In this document: positions 26,887-36,094 of the stretch, in pieces | How positions within the stretch are numbered: position 1 is the first letter of the stretch | Layout: each line of letters begins with the position of its first letter | Assembly: GCA_040772845.1 (NCBI GenBank) | Contig: JAXGXG010000002.1 | Location: forward strand, 806,001-870,000 | Origin: PWXP01 sp040772845 | GTDB taxonomy: Bacteria > Planctomycetota > Planctomycetia > Pirellulales > Thermoguttaceae | Direction of reading: 5' to 3' | Length of the DNA: 64,000 nucleotides | Translations under genes and position numbers: made by a program | Notes under the pieces: generated by a model | What the model saw: the letters and a program-made list of their open reading frames with translations, nothing else | Databases searched by the model: none | What the model was told of the DNA's origin: nothing

Positions 26887-27002
26887 GGGAAAACCTCGTA
26901 TCGGAGTGGAAGTCAGGAACCACGAAACGACAGCTCTTAAGTTCGCTTCTGCTGGACGCAGTAGCAAGCAAGCGATTCACGGAGCCGGCGCTGCTTCATT
27001 TA

Positions 27003-28193
27003 TTACCCTTGCGGCAGACATGCGGGGCCCGTCGCCTCGAACGTCTTGTATGTGAGTACGAACTCCTGGTGGCCCAAGCGTTCCGAAGCCGTCAATTCAC
27101 CACAGGCGACCGCGCGGACGAATTCGGTGATCTCCCGCCCCACGTCGTCCAGCCCGGCGGCCCCCTCCAGGATTCGGCCTGCGTTAATATCCATATCGCC
27201 CGGCATGTTACGAAACGTTACGGGGTTCGCGCAGACCTTGATGACCGGAGCAATGGCCGCGCCGACAACCGATCCTCGCCCGGTTGTGAAAAGGGTCATA
27301 TGGGCGCCGCACGCGGTAAGCTCTACGATCTCGGCGTTATCGACGATGTTGGGAAAACCGAAGCGAGGTTCGCCATCGGGAATGACATCCAGAAGGTACA
27401 GGCCGGGACGCGGCGCTATGTCGCCTGGTTTGATGAGCCCGGCGATAGGGCCGGCGCCGCTTTTGCAATAGGCGCCGAGCGATTTCTCTTCGATCGTCGT
27501 CAAACCGCCGTCGGCATTGCCCGGTGCGAAACTGCCGTGCCCAAATGCCTCGTAATACCTCGCCGCCTTGCCGATGGCGGCGACGATCTCACGGCCCAGT
27601 TCCGCCGTCACCGCACGCCCGGCCATGTGTTGCTCGCAACCGATCAGTTCCCCGCTTTCCTCGAAGATGCAGGTTACGCCTTCGGCCAGCAGCAAGTCGA
27701 AGGCGCGTCCGACGGCCGGATTGGCAGTTACTCCGCTCGTCGCATCGGAACCGCCACAGATGGTTCCGATCACAAGCTCGCTCGCATGCATCGGCACAGG
27801 CTGCTGGGCGTCAATTTCGGTGCGAATCCGGTCGATCCACTTCCGCCCGGCTTCGATCGAGGCGAGCGTGCCGCCACTCTCTTGAATGACAAGCGTCTCG
27901 ACCGGCCTGCCGGAACTGCGGATCGCGTCAGCCAGTCTGCGCCGATTGAACCCTTCACAACCGAGCGAGACGAGCAAGACGGCCCCCACATTCGGATGCG
28001 TGCCGAGTCGGTCCATCATGCGCTGGGCATACCCATTGGGAAAGCAGCCGGGAAACCCGATCAGGTGTACGCCTCGGTTGCGGAACGGCATGGCGATTTC
28101 CCTCGCCACATGATGCGCGCATTCCACCAAATACACCACGATCGCAACGTTGCGAATGCCTTTGCGTCCGTCCTGCCGCAGATAACCTTGCAT
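27003..28193 (-). CDS. UxaA-family dehydratase, catalytic large part (altronate/galactarate dehydratase-like)
   Basis: 396 aa. The sequence follows the catalytic half of altronate/galactarate dehydratases: GYLRQDGRKGIRNVA at the start, IGFPGCFPNGYAQRMM, LVSLGCEGFN, ICGGSDATSGVTANPAVG, GAGPIAGLIKPGD and MTLFTTGRGSVVGAAIAPVIKVCANP. Such enzymes remove water from hexonates or hexarates in uronate catabolism, using an iron-containing centre. In Escherichia coli UxaA the SAF domain is on the same chain; here it is the separate gene immediately upstream (31-bp gap). Split genes are common in this family. The exact acid-sugar substrate cannot be told. Confidence 0.88.
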   Translation of the reverse strand: MQGYLRQDGRKGIRNVAIVVYLVECAHHVAREIAMPFRNRGVHLIGFPGCFPNGYAQRMMDRLGTHPNVGAVLLVSLGCEGFNRRRLADAIRSSGRPVETLVIQESGGTLASIEAGRKWIDRIRTEIDAQQPVPMHASELVIGTICGGSDATSGVTANPAVGRAFDLLLAEGVTCIFEESGELIGCEQHMAGRAVTAELGREIVAAIGKAARYYEAFGHGSFAPGNADGGLTTIEEKSLGAYCKSGAGPIAGLIKPGDIAPRPGLYLLDVIPDGEPRFGFPNIVDNAEIVELTACGAHMTLFTTGRGSVVGAAIAPVIKVCANPVTFRNMPGDMDINAGRILEGAAGLDDVGREITEFVRAVACGELTASERLGHQEFVLTYKTFEATGPACLPQG

Positions 28194-28224
28194 CGATCAG
28201 CACCCGTCTCCTTGCTATCGCAGG

Positions 28225-28539
28225 CTAAACCAATCGCACGTAAGCCGTGCCTGCATCGAATGTGTACGTCGGCAGATAGTCACTCTTGAGATTGTGCAGG
28301 TGAACGTGTTCGCCGGTGCAAATATCGCAGGTTGCCGAACCGATCGGAGCGCCGAACTTGATGACCTTGGCGGCAGCCGGAATCGGTTCGATGGCAATCT
28401 TGTGGCCGATTGGAATATCCTCGTGCACCGTCAACGTCCGCTGGTTACAAACTGCGACGTCGCCTGCACGGAGCGGACAGGTGGCCACCCCTACGTTGTC
28501 CGAGGCAGCGAGTTGGATGACCAGGTTGCGTTGTTTCAT
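28225..28539 (-). CDS. UxaA-family dehydratase SAF-domain subunit
   Basis: 104 aa from the ATG at 28539 (MKQRNLVIQLAASDN); the frame is open to 28605, so a longer N-terminus is possible, and neither start has a strong ribosome-binding site. The SAF domain pattern is clear: NVGVATCPLRAGD, then VHEDIPIGHKIAIEPI, KFGAPIGSATCDICTGEHVHLHNLKS. The His in HVHLHNL is typical of UxaA N-terminal domains. It is the first gene of the pair with the catalytic subunit downstream. A promoter-like TTGAAC/TATACT pair lies about 220 bp upstream. Confidence 0.85.
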   Translation of the reverse strand: MKQRNLVIQLAASDNVGVATCPLRAGDVAVCNQRTLTVHEDIPIGHKIAIEPIPAAAKVIKFGAPIGSATCDICTGEHVHLHNLKSDYLPTYTFDAGTAYVRLV

Positions 28540-28605
28540 GGCAGGGACTGGAGTGATTGCCCCACATTTGGGGGTACAGTCGGTTTTTTTCATCGTGACT
28601 GCCAA

Positions 28606-28922
28606 GTCTATTCAAGAATTGACAGGCGGCCATCCCAAGCTTGGCTGCTACGAAAGAAGCTAGGTTCGCAGGAGGAGAAGCCCTGATGGTCAACCTGCCG
28701 ATCTCTGGTGCCACGGCCGGGAGCCTATCCTGCGCACTCCCACCTTGTTTCCGCACATAACGAGTATACCGCAGCGAGGAACGCGTTCAAGGGCCAACCG
28801 ATTGGATTCCCGCGGGCGTTCAGCGGTCTGAAGACGAGCCGAGATTCGCACCCGTTCACAGGGTTATCGCCTTCTGATGCTGCCGTGAACGGACTCAGTT
28901 ATTCTTCCATCGGCGGCGCCCA
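28606..28922. other. Intergenic region upstream of the uxaA pair
   Basis: No gene seen. Apart from the promoter candidate at 28763-28790 for the minus strand, nothing is recognised in these 317 bases. Confidence 0.5.
28763..28790 (-). promoter_or_regulatory. Sigma70-like promoter candidate for the uxaA pair
   Basis: On the minus strand TTGAAC (28790-28785) and TATACT (28768-28763) are separated by 16 bp. The SAF-subunit start at 28539 is about 220 bp downstream. Confidence 0.5.
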
Positions 28923-30590
28923 TCAGTGTTGCTCGGCTTCCGCATCGAGACGCCGGACGGTGGCCAGATCGGCAGCGGCCTTTGCCGCTTCACCGAACTC
29001 CTCGTACACCTCGGCGCGAAGCTCATAGGCGTGGACGTCCTTCGGATCGGCGGCGATGGCTGCGCTGGCTGCCTTCAAAGCAGCCTGCAAGTCGTTCAAG
29101 GCAAGCTGGCATTCCGCAATCCAGTAATGGACGTGACTGAGGTCGTCCGGGTAGCCGTCTTCACCTGCCATCGTTTGGAGCCGTGTGAGCGCCTCGCGGT
29201 ATTCTTCCTTGTCGATCTGCGCGTGGGCGCGGAGCCAGTCGTATTGGCGAGAATACGGTTTCCAAGGGTACTGCTGCAAGTCGGTGAAGCCGTCCATCGC
29301 CGCGTCAACGTCGAGCCACAGGTTGGCGAACCAGAGATCGGCGTCCGATTTCAGGCCCTTTTCGGCCGCCCACGGAAGCTGGACCTTTACATAGAAGGCG
29401 CGTGTCTGCTGAATCGCCTCATGCTCATAATGGAAGATGCGCTCGACGAACTGGTGTTTGGAAATGCGCCCCCGGGCGGCTTGTTCTCGCAACTGCTCGA
29501 ACCGCGGCACGTGGCCGATGTTGTGCAACTCGTACACAATGTGAGACCACAACAGTTCGAAGATTCGATCCGGATCGGCATTGGGCATGCCGCTATCGTA
29601 AGGTTTCACTCGAATCCGGCCGCGGTGGCCATCGGCCGGTGCGACGTGTTCTGCCTCAGAATCGATCGGCGGTGTCGGATCCCAGTCGATCGGTTCGCCG
29701 AGTGCCTGTCCGGCCATCTGATGCACCGCCCACTTCCAGAGCGGTCCACCGGGCTTGAGATGTCTGGCCAAGCCGGGCCGATCCTGGAGCATCTTCTGCA
29801 ACTGTGTTTCGCCGTGCTTCAGTGCTTGGGGAGAGAGGTCTGCCTCCTTCTTTGACGCGTATTCTGCGCCGACGTCGTGAGGATTCGCCGCAATGGCCGC
29901 GGCCAGGTCGTTTGCGGCGCCGGACATATCTCCCAGGGCCGCCTTCGCGGCTCCACGGCAACCCAGCAAGTCGGGATCCTTCGGGCTGGCTGCCAGCGCG
30001 CGGTCGAAGTCGGCAATCGCTCGGCTGTTTTCGCCCAGGGCCCGGAGGCACTTCGCCCGATTGGCAATCGAAGTGGTATCGTCCGGGGCGAGTTGTAGTG
30101 CATGCGTATAATCGGCCACAGCCTTCGCAGGTTGGTCCATCTCTGAGTGAATCCATGCCCGGGTCGCCCAGGCGCCCGCAAGTTTGGGATCAAGAGCCAC
30201 GGCTTTATCGGCATCCGCCAAGGCGTTCTTAACGCGACCGGTGCGGGCATAGGCGGCGCCACGGTTGCAGTACGCTTCTGCGTCATCGGGCGTCAGTTGA
30301 AGGAACCGTGTCAGATCGGCGATTTCTTCCTTCGGACGATCCAACTGGTTGTAGACCCAAGCGCGAGAAACCCATGCTTCGGCCAGATGCGGATCGAGTT
30401 GGATGGCCTGTGTGAAGTGCCGCAGGGCAGCCGTGTAGTCATCCCGGTCGATCGCCGTCCGCCCCTGCTGGCACACGGTCTTGGCCGAGCCCGAGTCTGC
30501 ATACGCCATAACGCCGAATGCCAACGGAAGAAGCATGACGGCAAGCCGACCTGGAAACCACAGAGGATGCTTCCATTTCGTGATGATCAT
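28923..30590 (-). CDS. Secreted or membrane-anchored TPR-repeat protein
   Basis: 555 aa from the ATG at 30590, which directly opens a signal peptide or anchor (WFPGRLAVMLLPLAFGVMAYAD); an upstream extension to 30767 lacks features. Five or six tetratricopeptide repeats follow (AIDRDDYTAALRHFTQAIQL, AEAWVSRAWVYNQLDRPKEE, AEAYCNRGAAYARTGRVKNA). A middle region with no family I recognise (FELLWSHIVYELHNIGHVP, FHYEHEAIQQTRAFYVK) follows, and two further TPRs close the protein (SHVHYWIAECQLALNDLQAA, VHAYELRAEVYEEFGEAAKA). It should act as a binding scaffold outside the cytoplasm. coaD lies upstream on the same strand, across 191 bp. A TATACT sits at about 30668 on the minus strand. Confidence 0.8.
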   Translation of the reverse strand: MIITKWKHPLWFPGRLAVMLLPLAFGVMAYADSGSAKTVCQQGRTAIDRDDYTAALRHFTQAIQLDPHLAEAWVSRAWVYNQLDRPKEEIADLTRFLQLTPDDAEAYCNRGAAYARTGRVKNALADADKAVALDPKLAGAWATRAWIHSEMDQPAKAVADYTHALQLAPDDTTSIANRAKCLRALGENSRAIADFDRALAASPKDPDLLGCRGAAKAALGDMSGAANDLAAAIAANPHDVGAEYASKKEADLSPQALKHGETQLQKMLQDRPGLARHLKPGGPLWKWAVHQMAGQALGEPIDWDPTPPIDSEAEHVAPADGHRGRIRVKPYDSGMPNADPDRIFELLWSHIVYELHNIGHVPRFEQLREQAARGRISKHQFVERIFHYEHEAIQQTRAFYVKVQLPWAAEKGLKSDADLWFANLWLDVDAAMDGFTDLQQYPWKPYSRQYDWLRAHAQIDKEEYREALTRLQTMAGEDGYPDDLSHVHYWIAECQLALNDLQAALKAASAAIAADPKDVHAYELRAEVYEEFGEAAKAAADLATVRRLDAEAEQH

Positions 30591-30781
30591 GGTTTCGTGC
30601 GGCTTCCGGGGTGGGACACGTGGGGAGGGCAGGTAGCCAACCGCCAAGCCTTCGGCGGGGCCGGCCAATATTGGAGTATACTCCACCCCGGGTGTCTGAG
30701 GGAAGCGGTCCCGGCACGTGTCTACCCATTTTGGCCGGGAAGAACGCCGCCACGAAATCTTCATCACTCCGCACAGACCGT

Positions 30782-31276
30782 TCAGCCCAATTTGGTTCGG
30801 ATGGCGGCGACAACGTTTTCCGGCAGGAAGCGGCGAAGCTTCTCATCATCGGTCACCGCCGCGATTTGCTTGATCAGCGAACTCGAAACGTGCGCCAGTT
30901 CGCCATCGGCAATCATGAACAGCGTTTCCACGTCCGGAGCCAATCGCCGGTTGGCCATCATCATGGTCAATTCGGCAGGGATATCCGTAATCGGACGCAC
31001 GCCTCGCACCATGGTGCGGGCCCCGCAGTCGCGTACGAACTCAACGGCCAGACCATGGAACGTGCGAATCTCCAGGTTGTCCACATGGCGGGTGGCTCCC
31101 CGGATAAGCTCCATACGCTCCTCGGCATCGAACATGGGCTGCTTCTCGATGTTGACGCCAATGCCGACGACAAGGCGATCGAACAGCCGGCTTGCCCGCT
31201 CCATCACGTTGACATGCCCTAGCGTGATGGGGTCAAACGAACCGGGATAGACGGCGATATGGGGAACGGATGCCAT
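30782..31276 (-). CDS. coaD: Phosphopantetheine adenylyltransferase
   Basis: 164 aa, the usual length. It joins ATP and 4'-phosphopantetheine to make dephospho-CoA, the penultimate CoA step, in the cytoplasm. The nucleotidyltransferase signature is intact: AVYPGSFDPITLGHVNVMERA (T/H-x-G-H), VVGIGVN, ARTMVRGVRPITDI, and the C-terminal SSSLIKQIAAV. One variation is the ADIPAELTMMMANRRL-like stretch instead of the common D-F-E-Y-E-x-Q. GGAGG lies six bases ahead of the ATG. The aminotransferase gene is immediately upstream (24 bp), so the two are probably co-transcribed. Confidence 0.97.
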   Translation of the reverse strand: MASVPHIAVYPGSFDPITLGHVNVMERASRLFDRLVVGIGVNIEKQPMFDAEERMELIRGATRHVDNLEIRTFHGLAVEFVRDCGARTMVRGVRPITDIPAELTMMMANRRLAPDVETLFMIADGELAHVSSSLIKQIAAVTDDEKLRRFLPENVVAAIRTKLG

Positions 31277-31300
31277 GGTTACCTCCTGGTGAAGACTGAA

Positions 31301-32443
31301 TCATACCGTTTCTATCGCTTCGATCAAGCGGTCCAGGTCCGACTCGTCGTTGTAAGCGTGGGGGCTGATGCGCAACCCGCCACCGCGGCAGCTCAGCACT
31401 ACACCGCGTTCCAGGCAGTGTTGCCGTACCTGCTGGTGGTCGGCTCCGGGGAGGACGAAGGTGACGATTCCGCTCCGATGGCGTCCCTCTCGATTACTGA
31501 GAATCTGGGCGCCAACGGCCGAAAGTCGCTCACAGGCCAGATCGGTAAACTCCAACACTCGTGCAGCAGTAGCCTCGAAGCCGAACGATGCGAGCAATTC
31601 CAGACTGGCGGCCAACGCAATCTGGCCTGCACAATTGGCCGAACCGCCCTCGTAGCGCGCCGCCGACGCCTTCCATACCGGCTCGATTCTGGTGAAATCG
31701 TGCTCGTGCACAACGCTGTTCCATCCAACGCCCAAGGGTCGTAGCAGATCAAGATGTTCGCGCCGGCAGTAGAACAGCGCCGCCCCTTCCGGCCCCAACA
31801 TCCACTTGTGTCCGTCGGCGGCCAGGAAATCAATCGGCGTGCGTCGAACGTCCAACGGAAAGACCCCCAGCCCCTGAATGCCGTCGATGAACAACAAGGC
31901 CCCCCGTTCGTGCACAACCTCCGCAAGCTCGTCCAGATCGTGCCGCCAACCGTTCGCGTAAGCGACCCAACTCAACGAGACAATGCGTGTTCTTGCGTCG
32001 CAGGCGTCGGCCAGACGCTGCAAGTCGAGACTGCCATCCGGACCGACAGGCAGCCGGCGCACCTCCACTCCCCGGTGGGCCAAGTTCAACCACGGATACT
32101 GATTCGAGGGGAACTCATCGGCCCGAGTCACCACGTTGTCGCCCGGTTGCCAGGGAAATCCTTCGGCCACGACGTTGATTCCAGCCGTCGTATTCCCCAG
32201 CAAGGCAATTTCTTCCTGGGTGGCGCCCATCATGGTTGCCGCAAGCGTTCGGAGCCGATCCATGGCGGCAACCCACTCGAGATAGTTGGCGTCGCCATTT
32301 TCAACACTGTCTCGCGCCCATCGCGCAATCGCCTCGCAAGCCCCGCGACTGAGGGGTGCGACGGCAGCATGGTCGAAATAGGCCCAGCGGGACGATACTG
32401 GCATCTCGGCGCGGAATACGCCTGGAAGGGGGTGATGATTCAT
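31301..32443 (-). CDS. Class V PLP-dependent aminotransferase / cysteine-desulfurase-like enzyme
   Basis: 380 aa. Fold type I PLP enzyme: WAYFDHAAVAPLSRGA at the N-terminus, ALLGNTTAGINVVAEGF, the strand VSLSWVAYANGW, DGIQGLGVFPLD with the cofactor-binding Asp region, and ADGHKWMLGPEGAALFYCR carrying the Schiff-base lysine. The C-terminal domain ends with RQHCLERGVVLSCRGGGLRISPHAYN. Overall it resembles selenocysteine-lyase/isopenicillin-epimerase-like members. The catalytic Cys of group II desulfurases was not located, so the reaction remains open. coaD follows 24 bp downstream. Confidence 0.88.
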   Translation of the reverse strand: MNHHPLPGVFRAEMPVSSRWAYFDHAAVAPLSRGACEAIARWARDSVENGDANYLEWVAAMDRLRTLAATMMGATQEEIALLGNTTAGINVVAEGFPWQPGDNVVTRADEFPSNQYPWLNLAHRGVEVRRLPVGPDGSLDLQRLADACDARTRIVSLSWVAYANGWRHDLDELAEVVHERGALLFIDGIQGLGVFPLDVRRTPIDFLAADGHKWMLGPEGAALFYCRREHLDLLRPLGVGWNSVVHEHDFTRIEPVWKASAARYEGGSANCAGQIALAASLELLASFGFEATAARVLEFTDLACERLSAVGAQILSNREGRHRSGIVTFVLPGADHQQVRQHCLERGVVLSCRGGGLRISPHAYNDESDLDRLIEAIETV

Positions 32444-32584
32444 ACGGGTTCTGGCCTACTGTGTGCGGGGTGAACCGGGATATTCCTGCATACGATGCGC
32501 CCGGTAGAGATTCGGACGCAGGTTGACTATACTAGAGGAAGTCGATGCAGTGCTCAACCGCCGGATTGCCAAGGAACTCAATTG

Positions 32585-32785
32585 ATGCCCAAAGCCCTCT
32601 GTTACACGGGACTGGTGGTCTCGTCGTTGATCTTGCTGATTTTTGGACTTGATTTGCTTACCTATTTCCTGCTTGATGCGGCATTTCCCTTCGGTGGAGC
32701 GAGTCGGACTATGGACATCGGATTCATCGTTTCTGCGGGAATCATCGGCTATCTCAGTTGGGCCTCGCTCCGAGAGCAGAAATAG
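32585..32785 (+). CDS. Small two-helix membrane protein, unknown function
   Basis: 66 aa from the ATG at 32585 (GGAACTC upstream). It contains a transmembrane segment at about residues 6-30 (YTGLVVSSLILLIFGLDLL, then TYFLLD) and a second at about 44-62 (MDIGFIVSAGIIGYLSWASL). The pattern resembles small conserved planctomycete membrane proteins that carry a hydrophobic FGLDL segment, but I know no function. A TATACT at 32528-32533 may be its -10 box. It is divergent from the aminotransferase. Confidence 0.6.
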   Translation: MPKALCYTGLVVSSLILLIFGLDLLTYFLLDAAFPFGGASRTMDIGFIVSAGIIGYLSWASLREQK

Positions 32786-32965
32786 GCTCTCCCGTCTCCA
32801 GGCGCCAATGGCAATTCGCTGAGCCCTCGCTCTGGCCGAAAAGGGGCAAACCGCCGGACGATGCCACCCCAACAGGCGTGCAGGCACGCGCGGTTATGCC
32901 GTTTGGGGAGAAGCAGGCGCGAATCGGAAACGCGAGAGGCGGCGAGGAACACCCCATTTGTGCGG

Positions 32966-34162
32966 TCATGCCTCCGGCCGCCTTTCTTCCAGCATGGCCC
33001 GGACAAGTCCTTCGGTTGTGTACGGGTCCGCCTCCACGGCAGGTTCGTGCCCAAGTTCTCGGAGAGTTGCTGAAGTGATTGGGCTGATACTGGCCAGTCG
33101 AGCACGGTCGAGGTCCGCGCCAAGCATGGCATGCAGTGAACGGGCGATCGCAGAACTGGTCACGGTCGCCCAGTCGCACTTGCCGGCTCGAAGCATTGCC
33201 ACGACCATCGGTTCCGGGTATCGCACGTCGCGGCTCGTGTAGACGACAATCTGCTCGACCGTAGCGCCTGACGCTCGTAGACGTTCGGCAAGGACTTCGC
33301 GACCGCGGCTGGCGCGGGCCAAGAGGAATCGCTTTCCTGCACCGTGCTCGGCAAGGAGATCGGCAAGCGATTCCGCACGGTATTGCGGTGGTACGACGGT
33401 AACCTCAAGCCCCCATTGCCGCAATCGCTCGGCCGTTGAAGGGCCGATTGCGGCGAAGCGAAGGTTAGGGAAAAGCTGTGGGCGCATATCCAATGTCTTC
33501 AGGCGTTCCAGTAGGAAATCGACGCCGTTCACACTGGAGAAAACAAGCCAATCAAAGCAGTCGAGCCGCACAAGGGCCCGGTCGACAGGCTCCCAGGCTG
33601 GAGGGGGCGCAATCTCGATAGCCGGCTGAACCGTCGCCTCCGCTCCAAGCGATCGCAGGCGGGAGAGGAGGTCGGCCGATTGGGCAACGGGCCGGGTGAC
33701 CAACACATGTTTCCCCAACAGCGATCCAGCCGTGCACCGGGGGGACTCTTGGGGCAGATTCGTTGAGCAAGCTGACTCAGCCGCTTCCAGGATAACTTCA
33801 ACAGGCACACCTGCAGCATGGAGCATTTCCGTTTCGTCGACCCCAGCAACCGCCGCCTCGGGCCTCGCCGCTCTCAGGTATACGGCAGTTCGGCCGGACT
33901 TGGTCGCTACCAGAAGCCGAGCGATGACCTCTTGCTGAAACCAGGCCAAGTACTCAGCCTGGATGGAAGGCGGCTGAAGCGGAACTAGCTCGACAGAGGG
34001 GCGAAGGACGTCGGTTCGTGGCGGCGGCGCCGTTCGGTCGTACAAGACCAGGTGCGCCTCGGCCAGACACTGCTTCGCTGGGCCGGACAACCAATGGGAG
34101 TCGCCAGTGACGGGCCCAATCAGGTATACTTTACCGAGTGCCGTGGGTTGCGGAGCTTGCAT
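32966..34162 (-). CDS. hemD: Uroporphyrinogen-III synthase with a truncated methyltransferase-like N-terminal region
   Basis: 398 aa from the ATG at 34162; the upstream in-frame stretch to 34453 overlaps antisense DNA of the next gene and has no features. Residues of about 150-395 are HemD: GKHVLVTRPVAQSADLLSRLRSLGAE, DWLVFSSVNGVDFLLERL, RFAAIGPSTAERLRQWG, YRAESLADLL, and TVTSSAIARSLHAMLG. It closes hydroxymethylbilane into uroporphyrinogen III. Residues 9-140 look like scattered pieces of a SUMT/CobA methyltransferase (GKVYLIGPVTGDSHWLSGPA, LVLYDR, then TAVYLRAARPEA and AAGVPVEVI), but the G-G-D-P motif and most of the C-terminal half are gone. So only the synthase activity is expected. Confidence 0.88.
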   Translation of the reverse strand: MQAPQPTALGKVYLIGPVTGDSHWLSGPAKQCLAEAHLVLYDRTAPPPRTDVLRPSVELVPLQPPSIQAEYLAWFQQEVIARLLVATKSGRTAVYLRAARPEAAVAGVDETEMLHAAGVPVEVILEAAESACSTNLPQESPRCTAGSLLGKHVLVTRPVAQSADLLSRLRSLGAEATVQPAIEIAPPPAWEPVDRALVRLDCFDWLVFSSVNGVDFLLERLKTLDMRPQLFPNLRFAAIGPSTAERLRQWGLEVTVVPPQYRAESLADLLAEHGAGKRFLLARASRGREVLAERLRASGATVEQIVVYTSRDVRYPEPMVVAMLRAGKCDWATVTSSAIARSLHAMLGADLDRARLASISPITSATLRELGHEPAVEADPYTTEGLVRAMLEERRPEA

Positions 34163-34331
34163 GGGGTACCTATTGCTTTCCCGACCGGGGGTATTACAAT
34201 GGAGTCTGGCCCCCAAGCGTCGAAAAGGCAAGGGGTGGAGAGGATGAAAATCCTTCTTTCCTCGCTTGTTTGCTGCGGGCTCTTGTGTTTGTTTTCTGTT
34301 TTTCTTGGTTGCAGCTAACAGTCGGTCGATT

Positions 34332-35762
34332 ATGGCACTTGAAGATAGCTCCAATGTACCGGAACAGGAAGGCGGCGGCGGTTCCGACGGCCGCGAGCCT
34401 ATCTCTGCCGCGAAACGAAAACGCCTGCAAAAGGTGTTTGAACACGCGAGCAAGCAGATGTCGCAGGATAATTTTGATTATGCCACGACGTTGCTCAATC
34501 AGTGTGTCGTCGGCGATCCGGGCAACCTGATTTATGTCCAGAGCTATGTAGGCAACCTCCAGAAGAAGTACAAGAACAACCGCAAAGGCGCTAATTTCGT
34601 GGCGCAGTTGGCCCAGCGTGGCGCGAAGAATGCTACCCGAAAAGCGATCCATCAAGAGAAGTGGATGGACGCAATCTCCAATGGATTGAAGGTCTTGACG
34701 GTCAATCCTTGGGATGTCTCCACACTGACGGCCATGGCAACCGCGTCGGAGAAGATGGGTGACGATGAAGTCGAGCTTTACTATCTGAAGTGCGCGTTGC
34801 AGGCGAACATGAATGATCCCGCGGTGAATATCCAGTGTGCTGAGGCACTGGCGACGCGCGGGCAATTCGATCAGGCGATCGCGTGCTTGCACCGGGTCGA
34901 AAAAGTCCGGCCCGAGGACGAAGAGATTCAGAAGCTCATTTCGAAGTACGCAGTTCAGAAGACGATCAATCAAGGTGGACTGGGCAAGGGCGATCCGTCC
35001 AAGACGGCCCAGGCGGCAGCGGCGACGGACGGACCGGAAATTTCGCGTGAAGAGCAACTCAAGCAGTTGATCAAACGCAAGCCGAAGGATTTGCCGAATT
35101 ATCACGAACTTGCCCAGATCTACATTGACGCAGAGCGGTACGACAAGGCGGCCGCCTTGCTGGAGAAGGCCCACGAAGTCTCCGGCCAAGATCCCGACGT
35201 GCGTGAACGTTGGGAAGACGTCCAGTTGCGGGCATTGCAGCAAAAGATTATCGAAGCACAGAGCGCGGCCGACGAGAATCCTGGTGAAGCGACCAAGGCC
35301 CTGGTTGCGAAAGCTCGAAAGTCGCTTGTCGAGAAGGAAGTCGAGGTTTTCGAGAAACGCGTGGAACGGTACGCCAACAACTTGGAGTTCAAGTTCAAGT
35401 TGGGGCAGCGGTACCAGATGGCCGGTCGGTATAACGATGCGATCAAGCAGTTCCAGCTTTCCCGAACCGACCCCCGCCGCAAGGGCGTTTGCATGCTCAG
35501 TCTGGGGCAGTGCTTCCAGAAGATCAAGCAGAATCGATTGGCCATGAGCCATTATGAAACGGCTATCCACGAGATTCCCGATCGCGATGCCGAGAATAAG
35601 AAGACGGCTTTGTACCTGGCCGGGAAGATGGCCATGCGACTGGATGACCTGGATACGGCAGAAAAGCACCTGACCATCCTGGCCGGTCTGGATTTCACCT
35701 ACCGGGATGTTTCGGCCCTACTAGACACAATCGCCCAAAAGCGAGAAAATAACGAACTTTGA
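34332..35762 (+). CDS. Cytoplasmic TPR-repeat protein
   Basis: 476 aa from the ATG at 34332. There is no signal peptide (ALEDSSNVPEQEGGGGSDGR is a hydrophilic start). TPR-like helices fill the chain: KQMSQDNFDYATTLLNQCV, DVSTLTAMATASEKMGDDEV, EALATRGQFDQAIACLHRVE, LAQIYIDAERYDKAAALLEK, and FKFKLGQRYQMAGRYNDAIKQFQ. A charged coiled-coil-prone stretch (QQKIIEAQSAADENPGEATK) sits near residue 310. The gene lies 53 bp upstream of rpsT on the same strand. It probably acts as an assembly or interaction scaffold; no specific partner can be named. Confidence 0.85.
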   Translation: MALEDSSNVPEQEGGGGSDGREPISAAKRKRLQKVFEHASKQMSQDNFDYATTLLNQCVVGDPGNLIYVQSYVGNLQKKYKNNRKGANFVAQLAQRGAKNATRKAIHQEKWMDAISNGLKVLTVNPWDVSTLTAMATASEKMGDDEVELYYLKCALQANMNDPAVNIQCAEALATRGQFDQAIACLHRVEKVRPEDEEIQKLISKYAVQKTINQGGLGKGDPSKTAQAAAATDGPEISREEQLKQLIKRKPKDLPNYHELAQIYIDAERYDKAAALLEKAHEVSGQDPDVRERWEDVQLRALQQKIIEAQSAADENPGEATKALVAKARKSLVEKEVEVFEKRVERYANNLEFKFKLGQRYQMAGRYNDAIKQFQLSRTDPRRKGVCMLSLGQCFQKIKQNRLAMSHYETAIHEIPDRDAENKKTALYLAGKMAMRLDDLDTAEKHLTILAGLDFTYRDVSALLDTIAQKRENNEL

Positions 35763-35815
35763 CACTTTCCGGGGGACTGCCCCTCGGGTATCCCTACACC
35801 CCAATACACCAGACC

Positions 35816-36094
35816 ATGCCGAATACGAGAAGCGCGAAGAAGCGACTGCGTCAGAACACCGTCTGCCGAGCAAGGAACCGCTCGGCCCGACAGACCCTCC
35901 GTAGCCAGTGCCGCAAGGTACGAGAGGCCGTCCAAGAGGGGGATATCGAGCGGGCGGAAACCGAATTCCGTGTTGCTACCAAGAAGCTCGACCGGGCCGG
36001 CGCCAAGAAAATCATTCACCGCAATGCAGCCGCACGGACCAAGTCACGCCTTTCCAGTGCGATCTTGCTGGCGAAGCAAGCGGCCGCTCAATAG
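35816..36094 (+). CDS. rpsT: 30S ribosomal protein S20
   Basis: 92 aa, a typical length. It binds 16S rRNA 5' and 3' minor domains early in 30S assembly. Family hallmarks are MPNTRSAKKRLRQNTVCRARNR at the N-terminus, the basic helices, and the C-terminal GAKKIIHRNAAARTKSRLS. The ATG at 35816 begins the conserved MPN. Its 3' end overlaps the convergent pyrK gene by seven bases. Confidence 0.97.
   Translation: MPNTRSAKKRLRQNTVCRARNRSARQTLRSQCRKVREAVQEGDIERAETEFRVATKKLDRAGAKKIIHRNAAARTKSRLSSAILLAKQAAAQ

Noticed and set aside
26541..28289. 582-codon plus-strand ORF
   Set aside because: Runs antisense through both the Rieske and uxaA genes, whose protein motifs are clear.
34194..35669. 491-codon minus-strand ORF
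   Set aside because: Leu/Arg/Gln-rich shadow of the TPR gene next to rpsT.
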